64,000 nt of DNA from Dysgonomonas mossii DSM 22836 (GTDB taxonomy: Bacteria > Bacteroidota > Bacteroidia > Bacteroidales > Dysgonomonadaceae): contig NZ_GL892010.1 in NCBI RefSeq assembly GCF_000213575.1, positions 1 through 64,000 on the forward strand. Reading direction: 5' to 3'. The position numbers were made by a program, and so were the translations under genes. Positions 46,719 through 55,557 of this stretch are shown here, in pieces. The first letter of the stretch is position 1; each line of letters begins with the position of its first letter. The notes under the pieces were generated by a model. The model searched no databases, was not told the DNA's origin, and was given only the letters and a program-made list of their open reading frames with translations.

Positions 46719-47341
46719 TTACTTATAGAATTTGTCTACTTCATTCTTATAAACGGCAAGCAGTCGCTCTAACATAGAGGAAGGATTTTTTTTACGTTCC
46801 ATTGTGCGAGTTTTGCGGCTGTAAATATTTTTTGGAATCTTGACATTGAAAATAAGCTTCAGGCCTTGTATGATTTCAGAAAAACTGATTAGTTTACCGG
46901 ATGCTTTACGAATCAGTTTAATATTATAAATCGCTATTGCCAGTTCTATTAGATCTGTGATTGTCCCTCCCCAGATATAATAGCCGGAGGAAGAAGGCTC
47001 TGTTGTGTTATTTGTATCGGAAGAAACAGGTTTTGGATTATACTCTATCCATTGCAAAGCAGCATTAAGGAAGGATAAACTATGGGCTATGCAACTTAGA
47101 ATTGGAGCATTTTTTTTCCCGCCCCCTTATCGCTTAATGACATCTGGAATCCTTCCAATTCTAAGCGGGTATAATGTATTGTAAAATAAGCAGGAATACT
47201 TTCTTTCTCTGAGGTACAAAGAGTCGTGACTTTATGTACGAAGTCTTCATACGCTGATTCAATATCATATTTGCCAAGATTGAATGTTCCATCCATTTTC
47301 TTCAGCAGGCATAATAACTGTGTGTTTATTAATCTTTTCAT
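46719..47341 (-). pseudogene. rteC: rteC-like gene split by a frameshift in an A8 tract
   Basis: The first frame (47341 to a TAA at 47096) begins MKRLINTQLLCLLKKMDGTF. The second (to 46719) carries YYIWGGTITDLIELAIAIYN and a tail with RTMERKKNPSSMLERLLAV, the C-terminal pattern of RteC. The second frame is open upstream without an ATG exactly to the A8 tract at 47110-47117 (plus-strand T8). A minus-one shift there joins both into one protein of about 207 residues. RteC activates excision in CTnDOT. Either the gene is broken, the tract length is an assembly error, or slippage is programmed. Confidence 0.72.
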
Positions 47342-47532
47342 ATCACTCTTTTTTTTAGATTATTATTAAAAGCAAACAGGTGGCAATACCATATTTACTC
47401 AGCTTTCTGTTTCTTATTCGACGATAGCTTTCTTTCTCTGAAAATTATAAGTGCTATATCATGCTATAAACCTGCTTATTTTTTAGGCTAACCGTTTTCA
47501 ATCACTATCATATAGACTTATTATGTCCAAAG

Positions 47533-47598
47533 TTTTATAAAGAGATAATAGCATAAATAATCATATGTAACAGCTATTATCTTGTATACTTTATAAAA
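47533..47598. repeat. Two-part inverted repeat
   Basis: TTTTATAAAG (47533-47542) directly followed by AGATAATAGC (47543-47552) is matched by GCTATTATCT (47573-47582) and, after a 6-base bulge, CTTTATAAAA (47589-47598). All 20 pairs are perfect. It lies in the 329-bp gene-free gap between rteC and the RibD-like gene. It could be a structured 3' end or a recombination site near the right end of the ICE. Confidence 0.5.
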
Positions 47599-47670
47599 TA
47601 TTGGCCTATGAATAATTTTAGAGTATTTTGTATATCCCAAGGAAGTTCGATATTTATCTCATATTCTACA

Positions 47671-48222
47671 TTATTTAATGTTCCTCTGATACTTAAGACG
47701 TATTACACCATTCGGGTAAGCTTGTTGTGATGATAACTCCCAATAGTTTTCTTTCGCATTTCCCATGGACAAGGGAAAACCATGCCCCAGAGTTACCGGA
47801 ATTATTATAAGGGTAAATTCATCTATCAATTCCTGTTCTGAAAATTCGGCAATTAATTCATGATCTCCTGCAAGCCAGATATCACCGCCTCCATAGGAAA
47901 TGATCTCCTGTACCTGGTTCATATAGGATCTGGATGATTTCCTGTTATCAAGGATAATACGGATATCCCTTTTCGGTGGGGCTTCAAAAAAATGCCTGGA
48001 TATAACATAGCAAGGAAGATTTTCGTATTTCCAACGATAATTATAACATTGAATCATCGTATAATGGCGATGACTGAAAAGAACACAATCAATTGTTCGA
48101 AGAAAATCTTTGAATCCATAATCATATTGCTTTATGTACTTTTCCGAGAAATCTATATCCCCGTTTACTTGAGCTATATAGCCATCAAGAGATATGACTG
48201 CATACATCTTTATCTTACTCAT
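47671..48222 (-). CDS. RibD/dihydrofolate reductase-like protein
   Basis: A 183-residue cytosolic protein. KIKMYAVISLDGYIAQVNGD is the standard start of the RibD C-terminal/DHFR-like fold. YGGGDIWLAGDHELIAEF is the nucleotide-binding Gly segment, and DEFTLIIIPVTLGHGFPL is the last conserved block. Such stand-alone genes act as NADPH-dependent reductases on unknown substrates and are frequent cargo. It is separate from its neighbours, with a gene-free gap on each side. Confidence 0.85.
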   Translation of the reverse strand: MSKIKMYAVISLDGYIAQVNGDIDFSEKYIKQYDYGFKDFLRTIDCVLFSHRHYTMIQCYNYRWKYENLPCYVISRHFFEAPPKRDIRIILDNRKSSRSYMNQVQEIISYGGGDIWLAGDHELIAEFSEQELIDEFTLIIIPVTLGHGFPLSMGNAKENYWELSSQQAYPNGVIRLKYQRNIK

Positions 48223-48442
48223 ATTTTAGGTCTCTCTATTTTAATAATGTGTGTCATCAATAATATTCTCTAGATAATATGTAATTCCCTATTTGTCGTA
48301 TTGATTGAAATAAGAGAAATTCTTGACTCTATATAGATATAATATTTAACTTCCAAAATTTCATTTGACTGGTCAAGCCAGATACTCTGAGACAAGTATC
48401 AGCCTGTTAAGAAAAGGATATTAGTACATCTCTTTTTATCGT

Positions 48443-48631
48443 TTATTTATAGGAGCGGCTTGGCTCCACATTTCTTTCAATACCAATATGATATTCCTTT
48501 TCTTTTGTCCAATACGTTATATAATCAATACTATATCTTACTCCGGAGTGATGGGTCCGGACTTTAATTTCATGGTCTCCGCATAAATCCTGCTGTTTCT
48601 GTAAATCTGTTATTAATTCGCTTATTTTCAT
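48443..48631 (-). CDS. Small hypothetical protein
   Basis: A 62-residue acidic-basic mixed protein starting MKISELITDLQKQQDLCGDH, followed by EIKVRTHHSGVRYSIDYITY. The pattern (an initial helix of ELI-x-x-LQ, then GD-x-EI-x-V) recalls small proteins of phage and plasmid origin, but I do not recognise a function. No signal peptide or membrane segment. It is kept because it has a good ATG with an A-rich leader and ordinary composition. Confidence 0.5.
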   Translation of the reverse strand: MKISELITDLQKQQDLCGDHEIKVRTHHSGVRYSIDYITYWTKEKEYHIGIERNVEPSRSYK

Positions 48632-48778
48632 GTTTTTATTTTTAGAAAAAGAAAAGTCTTAAATATTTGCAGACTGATAACGTCCGATAGAAATAGAATC
48701 GATAAGATCGTATCCGTTGAGAAAAAGTCCATGATCAATTCCTGATATTATCTATATTTTTTCTCTCAGCTATATATA

Positions 48779-49222
48779 TTAGTATCTACGCAATTTTACA
48801 TCCGGATTCTTGGCCATTTTTCCTGTCAGCATCCAGTATAATATCTGTCTGTCCTTCTTAAAGCGATAGAAGCCCAACGTGCAGAAACTGTCAAATGAAG
48901 GAGTATCAGTTTCCCTGGAGATCTCATAATCCACAGCAAAAATAATCCGGGATAAAATATTGTCTATATAAAAACATCCACCTCCGGGTTCTTTATTTAA
49001 TCCTTCGAGATAGGCTAGGACCTCTCTCTCTGCTTTGTCGGGTACTTCAGGTTCGAAAAGTGTAAAACATGTCAGTATATCTTTCTCCAGTCGATATATA
49101 CAATAAATATCCCCAAAAGGGGAATCACTTAATCCGTAAACTAAACCTTCTTTAGGGTTATAAGTCCCTTTAATTATCTGGTTCTGTAAGTTTCTTATTA
49201 TCCGCTTAGCGTATCGTTCCAT
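48779..49222 (-). CDS. Hypothetical protein
   Basis: A 147-residue soluble alpha/beta protein beginning MERYAKRIIRNLQNQIIKGT. It has FGDIYCIYRLEKDILTCFTL and GGGCFYIDNILSRIIFAVDY in the middle and a basic tail. No family is recognised and there are no membrane helices. It is on the minus strand with no close partner. Confidence 0.5.
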   Translation of the reverse strand: MERYAKRIIRNLQNQIIKGTYNPKEGLVYGLSDSPFGDIYCIYRLEKDILTCFTLFEPEVPDKAEREVLAYLEGLNKEPGGGCFYIDNILSRIIFAVDYEISRETDTPSFDSFCTLGFYRFKKDRQILYWMLTGKMAKNPDVKLRRY

Positions 49223-49540
49223 GTATTAGATATGTTTAATTTTTATATTGTATACTCCTTTATATATCCTTTACTTATCTGTACATTCAATTTCCTGTGC
49301 AGGTAGAAAACAAAGAAGAAATAAATAGAATAATAAGGATATCTATACTTATTATTGTCAAAATATGCCTGCAATTTTTACCCAATCATATCTTTTGAAA
49401 AACCTTTTAATCATTTAAGTTATTTTTTCATTATTTCTTCTTATTCCATTCTCTTAAAAACTTTACTCTAAGATCATATATTACAAACATATGGTTAGAA
49501 ATTATTCATTACACCTTATGTTCATTTTATCGGTATAATT
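49223..49540. other. Gene-free AT-rich stretch
   Basis: This 318-bp stretch between the hypothetical gene and the tandem repeat is AT-rich. It shows no convincing frame, hairpin or promoter. Confidence 0.6.
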
Positions 49541-49544
49541 TATA

Positions 49545-49758
49545 AACCGCGCGAAATATCACATCTCACGCGGATCATCCTTAACACAAACTTTACAAAA
49601 CTACATAACTGCCGATCTCAATCGGTAGCATATTTTAATTTTACTTAACTGTTTTTTCTTTAAAAAACCGCGCGAAATATCGCATCTCACACGGTTTAAC
49701 AAAAACTTTTACAAAACTACACTGCTTCCGATATCTGATCGGTAGCATTTTTTATTTT
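49545..49758 (+). repeat. Tandem 121-bp direct repeat, two copies
   Basis: Two copies are offset by 121 bp (49547 and 49668). Each has box A (CCGCGCGAAATATC, then CATCTCAC and CGG), box B (CTTTxACAAAACTACA) and box C, a hairpin CCGAT/ATCGG followed by TAGCAT and a T-rich end. Box C with its T-run looks like a terminator on the plus strand, so each unit could be a small RNA. It lies just downstream of the OmpA gene, which is on the other strand. Differences in box A (CACGCGG against CACACGG) are not compensatory. Confidence 0.65.
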
Positions 49759-49855
49759 CGCCATTTTTCTATTTTACAATAGAAAAAGAATGCTAGCAAG
49801 CTACTTCTACTTATATTTGTTTTGTAGCTATTAACAATGTTTTAAGACAAAATAC

Positions 49856-51061
49856 TTAGTAATCTCTTTTTGGCATAAAGTTCCAATAGTCGATATTAGT
49901 TATTATCTCTACAGTAACCTTGCGGTCTCCTTCACGCACGATATGCGATTCGCTAACAGGAGCGTAAGATATCTTCTTACCCACACCACGCGATTTTAGT
50001 ATATCGGTAGGAACACCTCTGTCTTCCAAAGCTTTTATAACAGATGCTGCACGTCTTCTAGATAAGCCGATATTATATTCAGCGCTACCTCTTGCATCAG
50101 TATATCCTGTTATCAAGTATTTTTTAGCAGTATTATTATTGAGGATATTAGCTATTTTATCCAACGTTTCATTACTCTCCGGACGAATATCTGATTTGTC
50201 AAACTCGAAGTAAATATTGTTGAATAACTCACAAAGTTCAGTAGATGGTGTTTCTACTACTGTAGCAGGTATTTCCACAATTTTCTCAATAATCTGAGGA
50301 GGAGACTGGATAATTTTCTCAACATCTACATATTGTACTAATGGTTGAGCTTTCTTGGATTTTCCACCAAGGCGCCACATCAAACGCACTGTACCCTGAG
50401 TAGAATTCGCTACATTTTTGTGAGGCATCATTAACCAGTCACCTTGTAATGCAATACCAAAACGATCGTTCAACCATGCATTTAAACCTACCCCAAATGC
50501 AACCGGAAACATTTCGTTACGATCGATACCATCTTTGTTATATAGGTTTTCGAGTACCCACGACATTTCTTCAGGTAACGTACCTTCCGATCCGGTATAT
50601 TTCATATCGAAATTTTTCTTCATATAATTTACCCCTACGCGGAAAAACGGATCTACATATTTAGAGCCAAAATACTCACCTAAACGCCATTGTAAACCAG
50701 GGCCTACCATGAAAGCTGTTTTCAACTTATCCTTGCCATCCACATATTGTTCTGTGAAACTAAGATTTCCTTGTACATCCAGATAGAAATGTGTATTCAG
50801 TTCACGAGCTATGTATAGATGAGGCCCTATAATACTATGACGCAAATGCATGCCTAACTTGTAGTTATCCGTTGCTTTTTGGAAATTGGTAAAATCAATA
50901 CGACTAAAATTGAATATTGATGCACCTACACCTACTTCCCAAGCTTTCTTTGTCTTTTCTTCTGGGTTTATAACTCCGGAACTTATGTCCTGCGCTACAG
51001 CAGGACATAAGGGAGACAATAAACCGAACAAAAGAATATATATTAAATAATTTTTTTTCAT
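49856..51061 (-). CDS. OmpA-family outer-membrane protein
   Basis: A 401-residue protein. The signal peptide ends AVAQD. The first 220 residues are an eight-stranded-type barrel (WEVGVGASIFNFSRID, FGIALQGDWLM). The last 120 are the OmpA peptidoglycan-binding domain (IYFEFDKSDIRPESNETLDK, ITGYTDARGSAEYNIGLSRR). It is the second gene of a surface operon, 23 bp after the collagen-like lipoprotein gene, and it should be controlled by the same invertible promoter. Confidence 0.93.
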   Translation of the reverse strand: MKKNYLIYILLFGLLSPLCPAVAQDISSGVINPEEKTKKAWEVGVGASIFNFSRIDFTNFQKATDNYKLGMHLRHSIIGPHLYIARELNTHFYLDVQGNLSFTEQYVDGKDKLKTAFMVGPGLQWRLGEYFGSKYVDPFFRVGVNYMKKNFDMKYTGSEGTLPEEMSWVLENLYNKDGIDRNEMFPVAFGVGLNAWLNDRFGIALQGDWLMMPHKNVANSTQGTVRLMWRLGGKSKKAQPLVQYVDVEKIIQSPPQIIEKIVEIPATVVETPSTELCELFNNIYFEFDKSDIRPESNETLDKIANILNNNTAKKYLITGYTDARGSAEYNIGLSRRRAASVIKALEDRGVPTDILKSRGVGKKISYAPVSESHIVREGDRKVTVEIITNIDYWNFMPKRDY

Positions 51062-51084
51062 ATTACTCTTTTTTTCATAGTTTA

Positions 51085-53613
51085 TTAAAATGCAAAAGGT
51101 ATCTTTTCTTTAGTTGCTCCAATATTGTATGGTGCTGTATATCCGCTGTCACTAAAGAATTTAAAGAACCCATAGCCGTTATTAAGAGCAGCTTCTAATT
51201 CTGATGCTTTCATCGTTATAGTTTGAGAAATGCGTCCATTCGCATTTGCTTCCACTCGGAAGATTGCGGAATACCCTACCCCTTTATATAACTGGAACTC
51301 AACATAAGAATTCGGTATAGCATCATACACATCTACAATAAATGTCACATTCGGATCCCCATCTGTATCATAATCCCATCCCGGACCTCCAGGCTGACCG
51401 TCTCCGCCGAAACCATCAGGTTTTGTGAATTTTGAGGTATAGTTGGTTTGATTGGAAACAGACAATGTTGTTGTTTTTGTCAATCCACATTCGTTTTCAG
51501 TTGTAAACGTCAATACATAAGAGCCGCTACCATATGCTATAGTATAATCTCTTTGAAAATCCATCGTTACCGAAGCACTAGCAGGTATTGTAACCTCGTA
51601 CGGGAACTCAGGAGGCGTACGTCTTAGTGAACCTGATGTATTATTATTACCCCTGGTAATAGTAACTTTGAGTGGAGCAGATGTATTATTCTTTAACTCT
51701 CTCTTTATTGTTGCAATAGCAGCATTGTCATTATATCCCGATACTGTATTAAGTTGAAGTGGGGTTAGAACCTCTAACAAATTACTTCCGTTTACAGTTA
51801 TTGTTTTCGTTACCGTACCGGCACCTGCTTTTTCAGATACTACGCTTATATTATAAGCAGTATATGCTCTCGGAACGATTGCCTTGTATGTTCCAGATGG
51901 ACTTTCTGTTAATTCAATAGTTGTAACTGGAGATGACCCATAAGAAGCCTTTACTGTCATGCCGGATGATCCTGTAACAGACAGGCTTAAATCACAATTG
52001 TCCACTATGGCAAGTTGTGGAGTCCCAATAGTAACCGGAGCCAATGTAGGAATTGTAAACGCTCCGGTTATAGTACTACATTCTCCGTTAGCACCTTTCG
52101 CTACAACAGTAGGTTGTTGTGCTGTCGCCCCTCTTTCATAAGATCGAGCAAATACTTTTTCATTGGCAACAGCCCATCCCGAACCACTTTTTATGCCTCC
52201 TGTCTTAGTATAAACCGATTCTCCATCAATAATCAATTCTTCAGGAGCTGACAAAAAGCTTATTACAACCATGTCTTTTTGTTCATCTGGTACCTGTGTT
52301 ACAGTTGCTGCACCGTCTAGCTTTACATATTTCAGAGCAGGGATAAATGCATTCTTTGTCACAGCATTACCACTTTCGGTACAAACAATAGTTAATTGGA
52401 TGCTTGCATCACTACGTGGAATATTCCATGTAACTGGTGTTTGATCGTCTGTTATGTTTCCAGTCAGATTCACACCGGTTCCTGTCACCACAACAGAAGT
52501 TCCTTTCTTTCCACCTACACTTAGTTTGGCATTATAAGCTTTTTTGAGTGTTCCGTCAGCGTTTAATTCTACACATTCGTCTTGTGCTATTACACTTACT
52601 GTAATTCCATCACAATGACAATCGAATAATTCGTCTATAAACTGTTGAATAGTTTTACCTTCATTACCAGGGAGTGTTGTCCAGTATTTGTGTAATACAG
52701 AGACATCGCCACCTTGTAGCCAGATAAGGAAGTCTTCCCACGAGTTTTTAGAACAGTCGTAATTCGAGCCATCTTTGTTTTTGACTGTTCCGTCACATTT
52801 ATCAACAGCTTCTTTCCATAATTCATAGGCTGATTTTCCATCTACACCATTGTCTCCATTATCACCTTTATCTCCACGTGAAGGTTTACCTGTATCTTTA
52901 CCATCGATCCACCAATTACCATTGTCTCCGACAACAGGTATTACGACAGATGGCTTACCTGTATCTTTACCATCGATCCACCAATTACCATTGTCTCCAA
53001 TAACTGGAGTATACCCATCTTTACCATCAGTTCCGTCTCTCCCATCAACGCCTTTTGCTGAAATATTCGTCGTAGTTCCATTAACAATCCAATAGAAATT
53101 CGGACCCGGGCCAATTTCTACAGTAGGTGTATTACCGTCTTTTCCATCTTTTCCTGTTGCCGGGACAAGAGTATTGATTTCTCCAATCCACCAGAAACCA
53201 TCTTTAATATAAGGAGAGAAACCATCTTTTCCTCTGGCAGGGACCCCGGTATCTTCTCCTCCGATATACCAATTTCCATTATCCCCAATCTCAGGTGTAA
53301 TGCCATTCTTACCGTCTTTACCCTGTGCCGGAATGCCAGTATCTACACCACTGATCCACCAGTTACCATTAGTACCGATAATAGGCACATCTCCGTCTTT
53401 TCCATCTTTACCTCTTAAAGAATTAAAGAATTCTTCAATGGAAGTTCCCGGATCTTTTCCATAATATTCCAACCAAAGTTCGAATGCAGACTTACCTGGA
53501 TCTCCTTTATCTCCTTTCGGCCCTTGCGGAAGTATCATCTCTAATGAATTTTCGCAACTGAACATTACCGAAAGTAGAATTATAACACAAATGTTAATAA
53601 AACTCTTTTTCAT
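51085..53613 (-). CDS. Surface lipoprotein with collagen-like and NGNWWIDG repeats
   Basis: The start is the ATG at 53611-53613 (MKKSFINICVIILLSVMFSC). A long upstream extension is not needed. The Cys of MFSCEN is a lipobox, so the 842-residue protein is a lipoprotein, probably surface-exposed. Residues 30-260 hold collagen-like triplets (GPKGDKGDPGKSA, GRDGTDGKDG) alternating with about six copies of a GDNGNWWIDGKDTG-like unit. The C-terminal 550 residues are beta-rich (Ig-like modules), ending GYTAPYNIGATKEKIPFAF. Function is likely adhesion or surface decoration. Confidence 0.85.
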   Translation of the reverse strand: MKKSFINICVIILLSVMFSCENSLEMILPQGPKGDKGDPGKSAFELWLEYYGKDPGTSIEEFFNSLRGKDGKDGDVPIIGTNGNWWISGVDTGIPAQGKDGKNGITPEIGDNGNWYIGGEDTGVPARGKDGFSPYIKDGFWWIGEINTLVPATGKDGKDGNTPTVEIGPGPNFYWIVNGTTTNISAKGVDGRDGTDGKDGYTPVIGDNGNWWIDGKDTGKPSVVIPVVGDNGNWWIDGKDTGKPSRGDKGDNGDNGVDGKSAYELWKEAVDKCDGTVKNKDGSNYDCSKNSWEDFLIWLQGGDVSVLHKYWTTLPGNEGKTIQQFIDELFDCHCDGITVSVIAQDECVELNADGTLKKAYNAKLSVGGKKGTSVVVTGTGVNLTGNITDDQTPVTWNIPRSDASIQLTIVCTESGNAVTKNAFIPALKYVKLDGAATVTQVPDEQKDMVVISFLSAPEELIIDGESVYTKTGGIKSGSGWAVANEKVFARSYERGATAQQPTVVAKGANGECSTITGAFTIPTLAPVTIGTPQLAIVDNCDLSLSVTGSSGMTVKASYGSSPVTTIELTESPSGTYKAIVPRAYTAYNISVVSEKAGAGTVTKTITVNGSNLLEVLTPLQLNTVSGYNDNAAIATIKRELKNNTSAPLKVTITRGNNNTSGSLRRTPPEFPYEVTIPASASVTMDFQRDYTIAYGSGSYVLTFTTENECGLTKTTTLSVSNQTNYTSKFTKPDGFGGDGQPGGPGWDYDTDGDPNVTFIVDVYDAIPNSYVEFQLYKGVGYSAIFRVEANANGRISQTITMKASELEAALNNGYGFFKFFSDSGYTAPYNIGATKEKIPFAF

Positions 53614-53974
53614 AATAGTTTTTCTATAAATTAATAATGTAATAAAATATTGCTTTTTGCTTTTCATATCAAATATTTTAATTTAGACACTGCTGCTACC
53701 TTTATTATTCTTCGTGTTATTTTATAAAAAACTAGATCTAGTTTATAGATCTACAATATTTAATTTTTTTACATGTCTTTTGCTCTTTTATGCTTCAGAC
53801 GAAAGAAACTCATGTCCTATCGTTTGATAAATAGTTTACTTATTTTTTATTACAACCTCTTGATTTGCTAATAGATATATATAAAGATTAAGATGACTAT
53901 GTAGACTATGTAGACCTTGTTTAATTGATTGCTGAAATTCATCTTTAAGTTCAATTGTTAAAGTGTTTTACAGC
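53614..53974 (-). promoter_or_regulatory. Leader of the surface operon
   Basis: This 361-bp stretch between the lipoprotein start and the left recombination site has no gene and no match to TAnnTTTG on the minus strand. The operon therefore seems to depend on the invertible promoter. A GACTATGTA duplication lies near 53894-53915. Confidence 0.55.
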
Positions 53975-54009
53975 AAGAAGTCTCTTTCTTTGTGGGAAAG
54001 AGACTTCTT
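53975..54009. repeat. Left inversion site
   Basis: AAGAAGTCTCTTTC and GAAAGAGACTTCTT flank a 7-base spacer TTTGTGG. The central 21 bp (arms CTCTTTC and GAAAGAG plus spacer) reappear in reverse orientation at 54281-54301. Short inverted arms with a 6-8-base asymmetric spacer are the design of a tyrosine-recombinase core site. Confidence 0.85.
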
Positions 54010-54221
54010 AATCTTAATTGTGTATTCTGTTTATAGTGAAGTTTTACATTCAGAGAATATAAAACTTATAAATTTGTCTAAGAATGTGTTATATTATTTT
54101 ATTACCTTATTGTCAGGCAAAATTGAGTGTGGAAAAATGTAAGCTATGATCAAAATATAGTTTCATATACTACAATCCAATATAGAAATAATTGATATTT
54201 AATAAATATCGACAATAATTA

Positions 54222-54251
54222 TTGAATCTTAAAAAAATATAATTATCTTTG
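54222..54251 (+). promoter_or_regulatory. Invertible promoter (now pointing right, OFF)
   Basis: TTG (54222-54224), 19 bases, then TATCTTTG (54244-54251) is a perfect Bacteroides promoter. It lies between the two inversion sites and reads to the right, away from the lipoprotein operon and antisense to the recombinase gene. Inversion would move it to about 54032-54061 on the minus strand, reading into the operon. Confidence 0.85.
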
Positions 54252-54280
54252 CTGCAAATATTTAAGACACAGTTGGAAAA

Positions 54281-54301
54281 CTCTTTCCCACAAAGAAAGA
54301 G
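54281..54301. repeat. Right inversion site
   Basis: CTCTTTC-CCACAAA-GAAAGAG is the exact reverse complement of the central 21 bp of the left site. It starts 278 bp beyond that site and ends 2 bp before the recombinase stop codon (54304-54306). Confidence 0.85.
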
Positions 54302-54303
54302 TC

Positions 54304-55308
54304 TTATGGGACTACCGAAGTGCAAAAGTCTTTTTGATATTTTCCTTTTCTTTTCTTACCCAATCGAACAAAACGATTCAACATATCATTTACTTCCCGA
54401 TCTACTTTTGTCGTTGAAATAGACGATAAATATATTTGTGTTGTTCTTATTGATGTATGCCCCATGCATTGGCTAATAATCTCAACCGATTTTCCGGCTT
54501 CCAGCATTAATGTGGCCCAACTATGCCGCATAACATAAGTAGTTAATTTACCCGGGAGATGAAGCATTTGACCAATAATTAAAGCATGCCGATTGATTCG
54601 TCTTAATGCCGATTTCTCACATAATACAGTTTTATTATTTTTTTCTCTAAGAAAAGGAAAGATATACAAATTATTGTTTTTTTTATATCGTAACATAATT
54701 TCTTGTGCCTCTTTTGGAACAGTCAAACGAATAGACTGTCCGGTTTTACTTCGGCGGTATTCAATTTGCCAGAAATCGTTAATCATATCCCAGCTGAGGT
54801 TATATATGTCATGAAAGACCATCCCCCGGCAATATAGACTCACTAATAATATATCTAAGGATTCTCTTTGACTATCGGTTAGAGATGAACCTAATTCCGG
54901 ATTTAGCAGTTTCGACAACATTTTTACGGAAAGTGCTCTTTTAGGCGTTAATCCTTTCTTCACATACAATCCAATAAATGGATTTATAATATTAAGATCG
55001 GCATATTCTTTGGTCTTAATTGTAGCGTTAAATAAGGAGCGGAGTCCTCTAAAATAGAAATCTACAGTTTGGGGTTTATCCGGATGTCTTTCATGTAACC
55101 ATTCAATATATCCTCCAACCCACTCTTTATTTAACTCATACAGAGAAAAGGATTCTCTTTGTTCTCCAAGATACAGACTTAATTTATTGATAAAGCTCAC
55201 ATAGTTCGCAACCGTGTGATATCGACTACTCATCTTTTTATTTTCGACGATTTCCCGAAAAGCGAATAATACAGATTCCTTTTTTGAAGGAATTTTCTTT
55301 TTTTTCAT
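54304..55308 (-). CDS. Tyrosine DNA invertase (Tsr type)
   Basis: A 334-residue tyrosine recombinase. A SAM-like core-binding domain (about residues 10-115) is followed by the catalytic domain with R161 (YCRGMVFHDIYNLSW), K188 (RRSKTGQSIRL), R261 (TTYVMRHSWATLML), H284 (CMGHTSIRTT) and Tyr 293 (QIYLSS). The His-x-x-Arg His is replaced by Tyr, as is usual in Bacteroides relatives. It lacks the arm-binding domain of ICE integrases. Its place beside a pair of inverted core sites makes it the probable invertase of the adjacent promoter. Confidence 0.92.
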   Translation of the reverse strand: MKKKKIPSKKESVLFAFREIVENKKMSSRYHTVANYVSFINKLSLYLGEQRESFSLYELNKEWVGGYIEWLHERHPDKPQTVDFYFRGLRSLFNATIKTKEYADLNIINPFIGLYVKKGLTPKRALSVKMLSKLLNPELGSSLTDSQRESLDILLVSLYCRGMVFHDIYNLSWDMINDFWQIEYRRSKTGQSIRLTVPKEAQEIMLRYKKNNNLYIFPFLREKNNKTVLCEKSALRRINRHALIIGQMLHLPGKLTTYVMRHSWATLMLEAGKSVEIISQCMGHTSIRTTQIYLSSISTTKVDREVNDMLNRFVRLGKKRKGKYQKDFCTSVVP

Positions 55309-55557
55309 ATAAATAATATTTTACAATTTTAGACATACAAAGATTAGTAATTATCGTGTTCTCTAAAATAAACACCCTATCCAAGTTATATATTTATTAT
55401 TGGTGCTATTATAGAGAGGTCGTCTAAACAAAAGTAATAGAAATTGTATTGGGAGATAAATGGAGATATATTATCAGACTCATAATATATTAATGTAATA
55501 AAAAAAATCTGTCATAGTTTGTCAATTCTTATCAGTAATTTTGCAGAAAAAAATGAA

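Noticed and set aside
52850-53560. Long plus-strand frames opposite the collagen-like lipoprotein gene
   Set aside because: They are antisense shadows of the repeat region with Pro/Ser-rich products and no starts that fit neighbours.
53982-54301. CRISPR array or transposon ends as explanation of the repeated 21-bp sequence
   Set aside because: Only two copies, in inverted orientation, each palindromic with a 7-bp spacer, with no transposase; a recombinase core-site pair explains it better.
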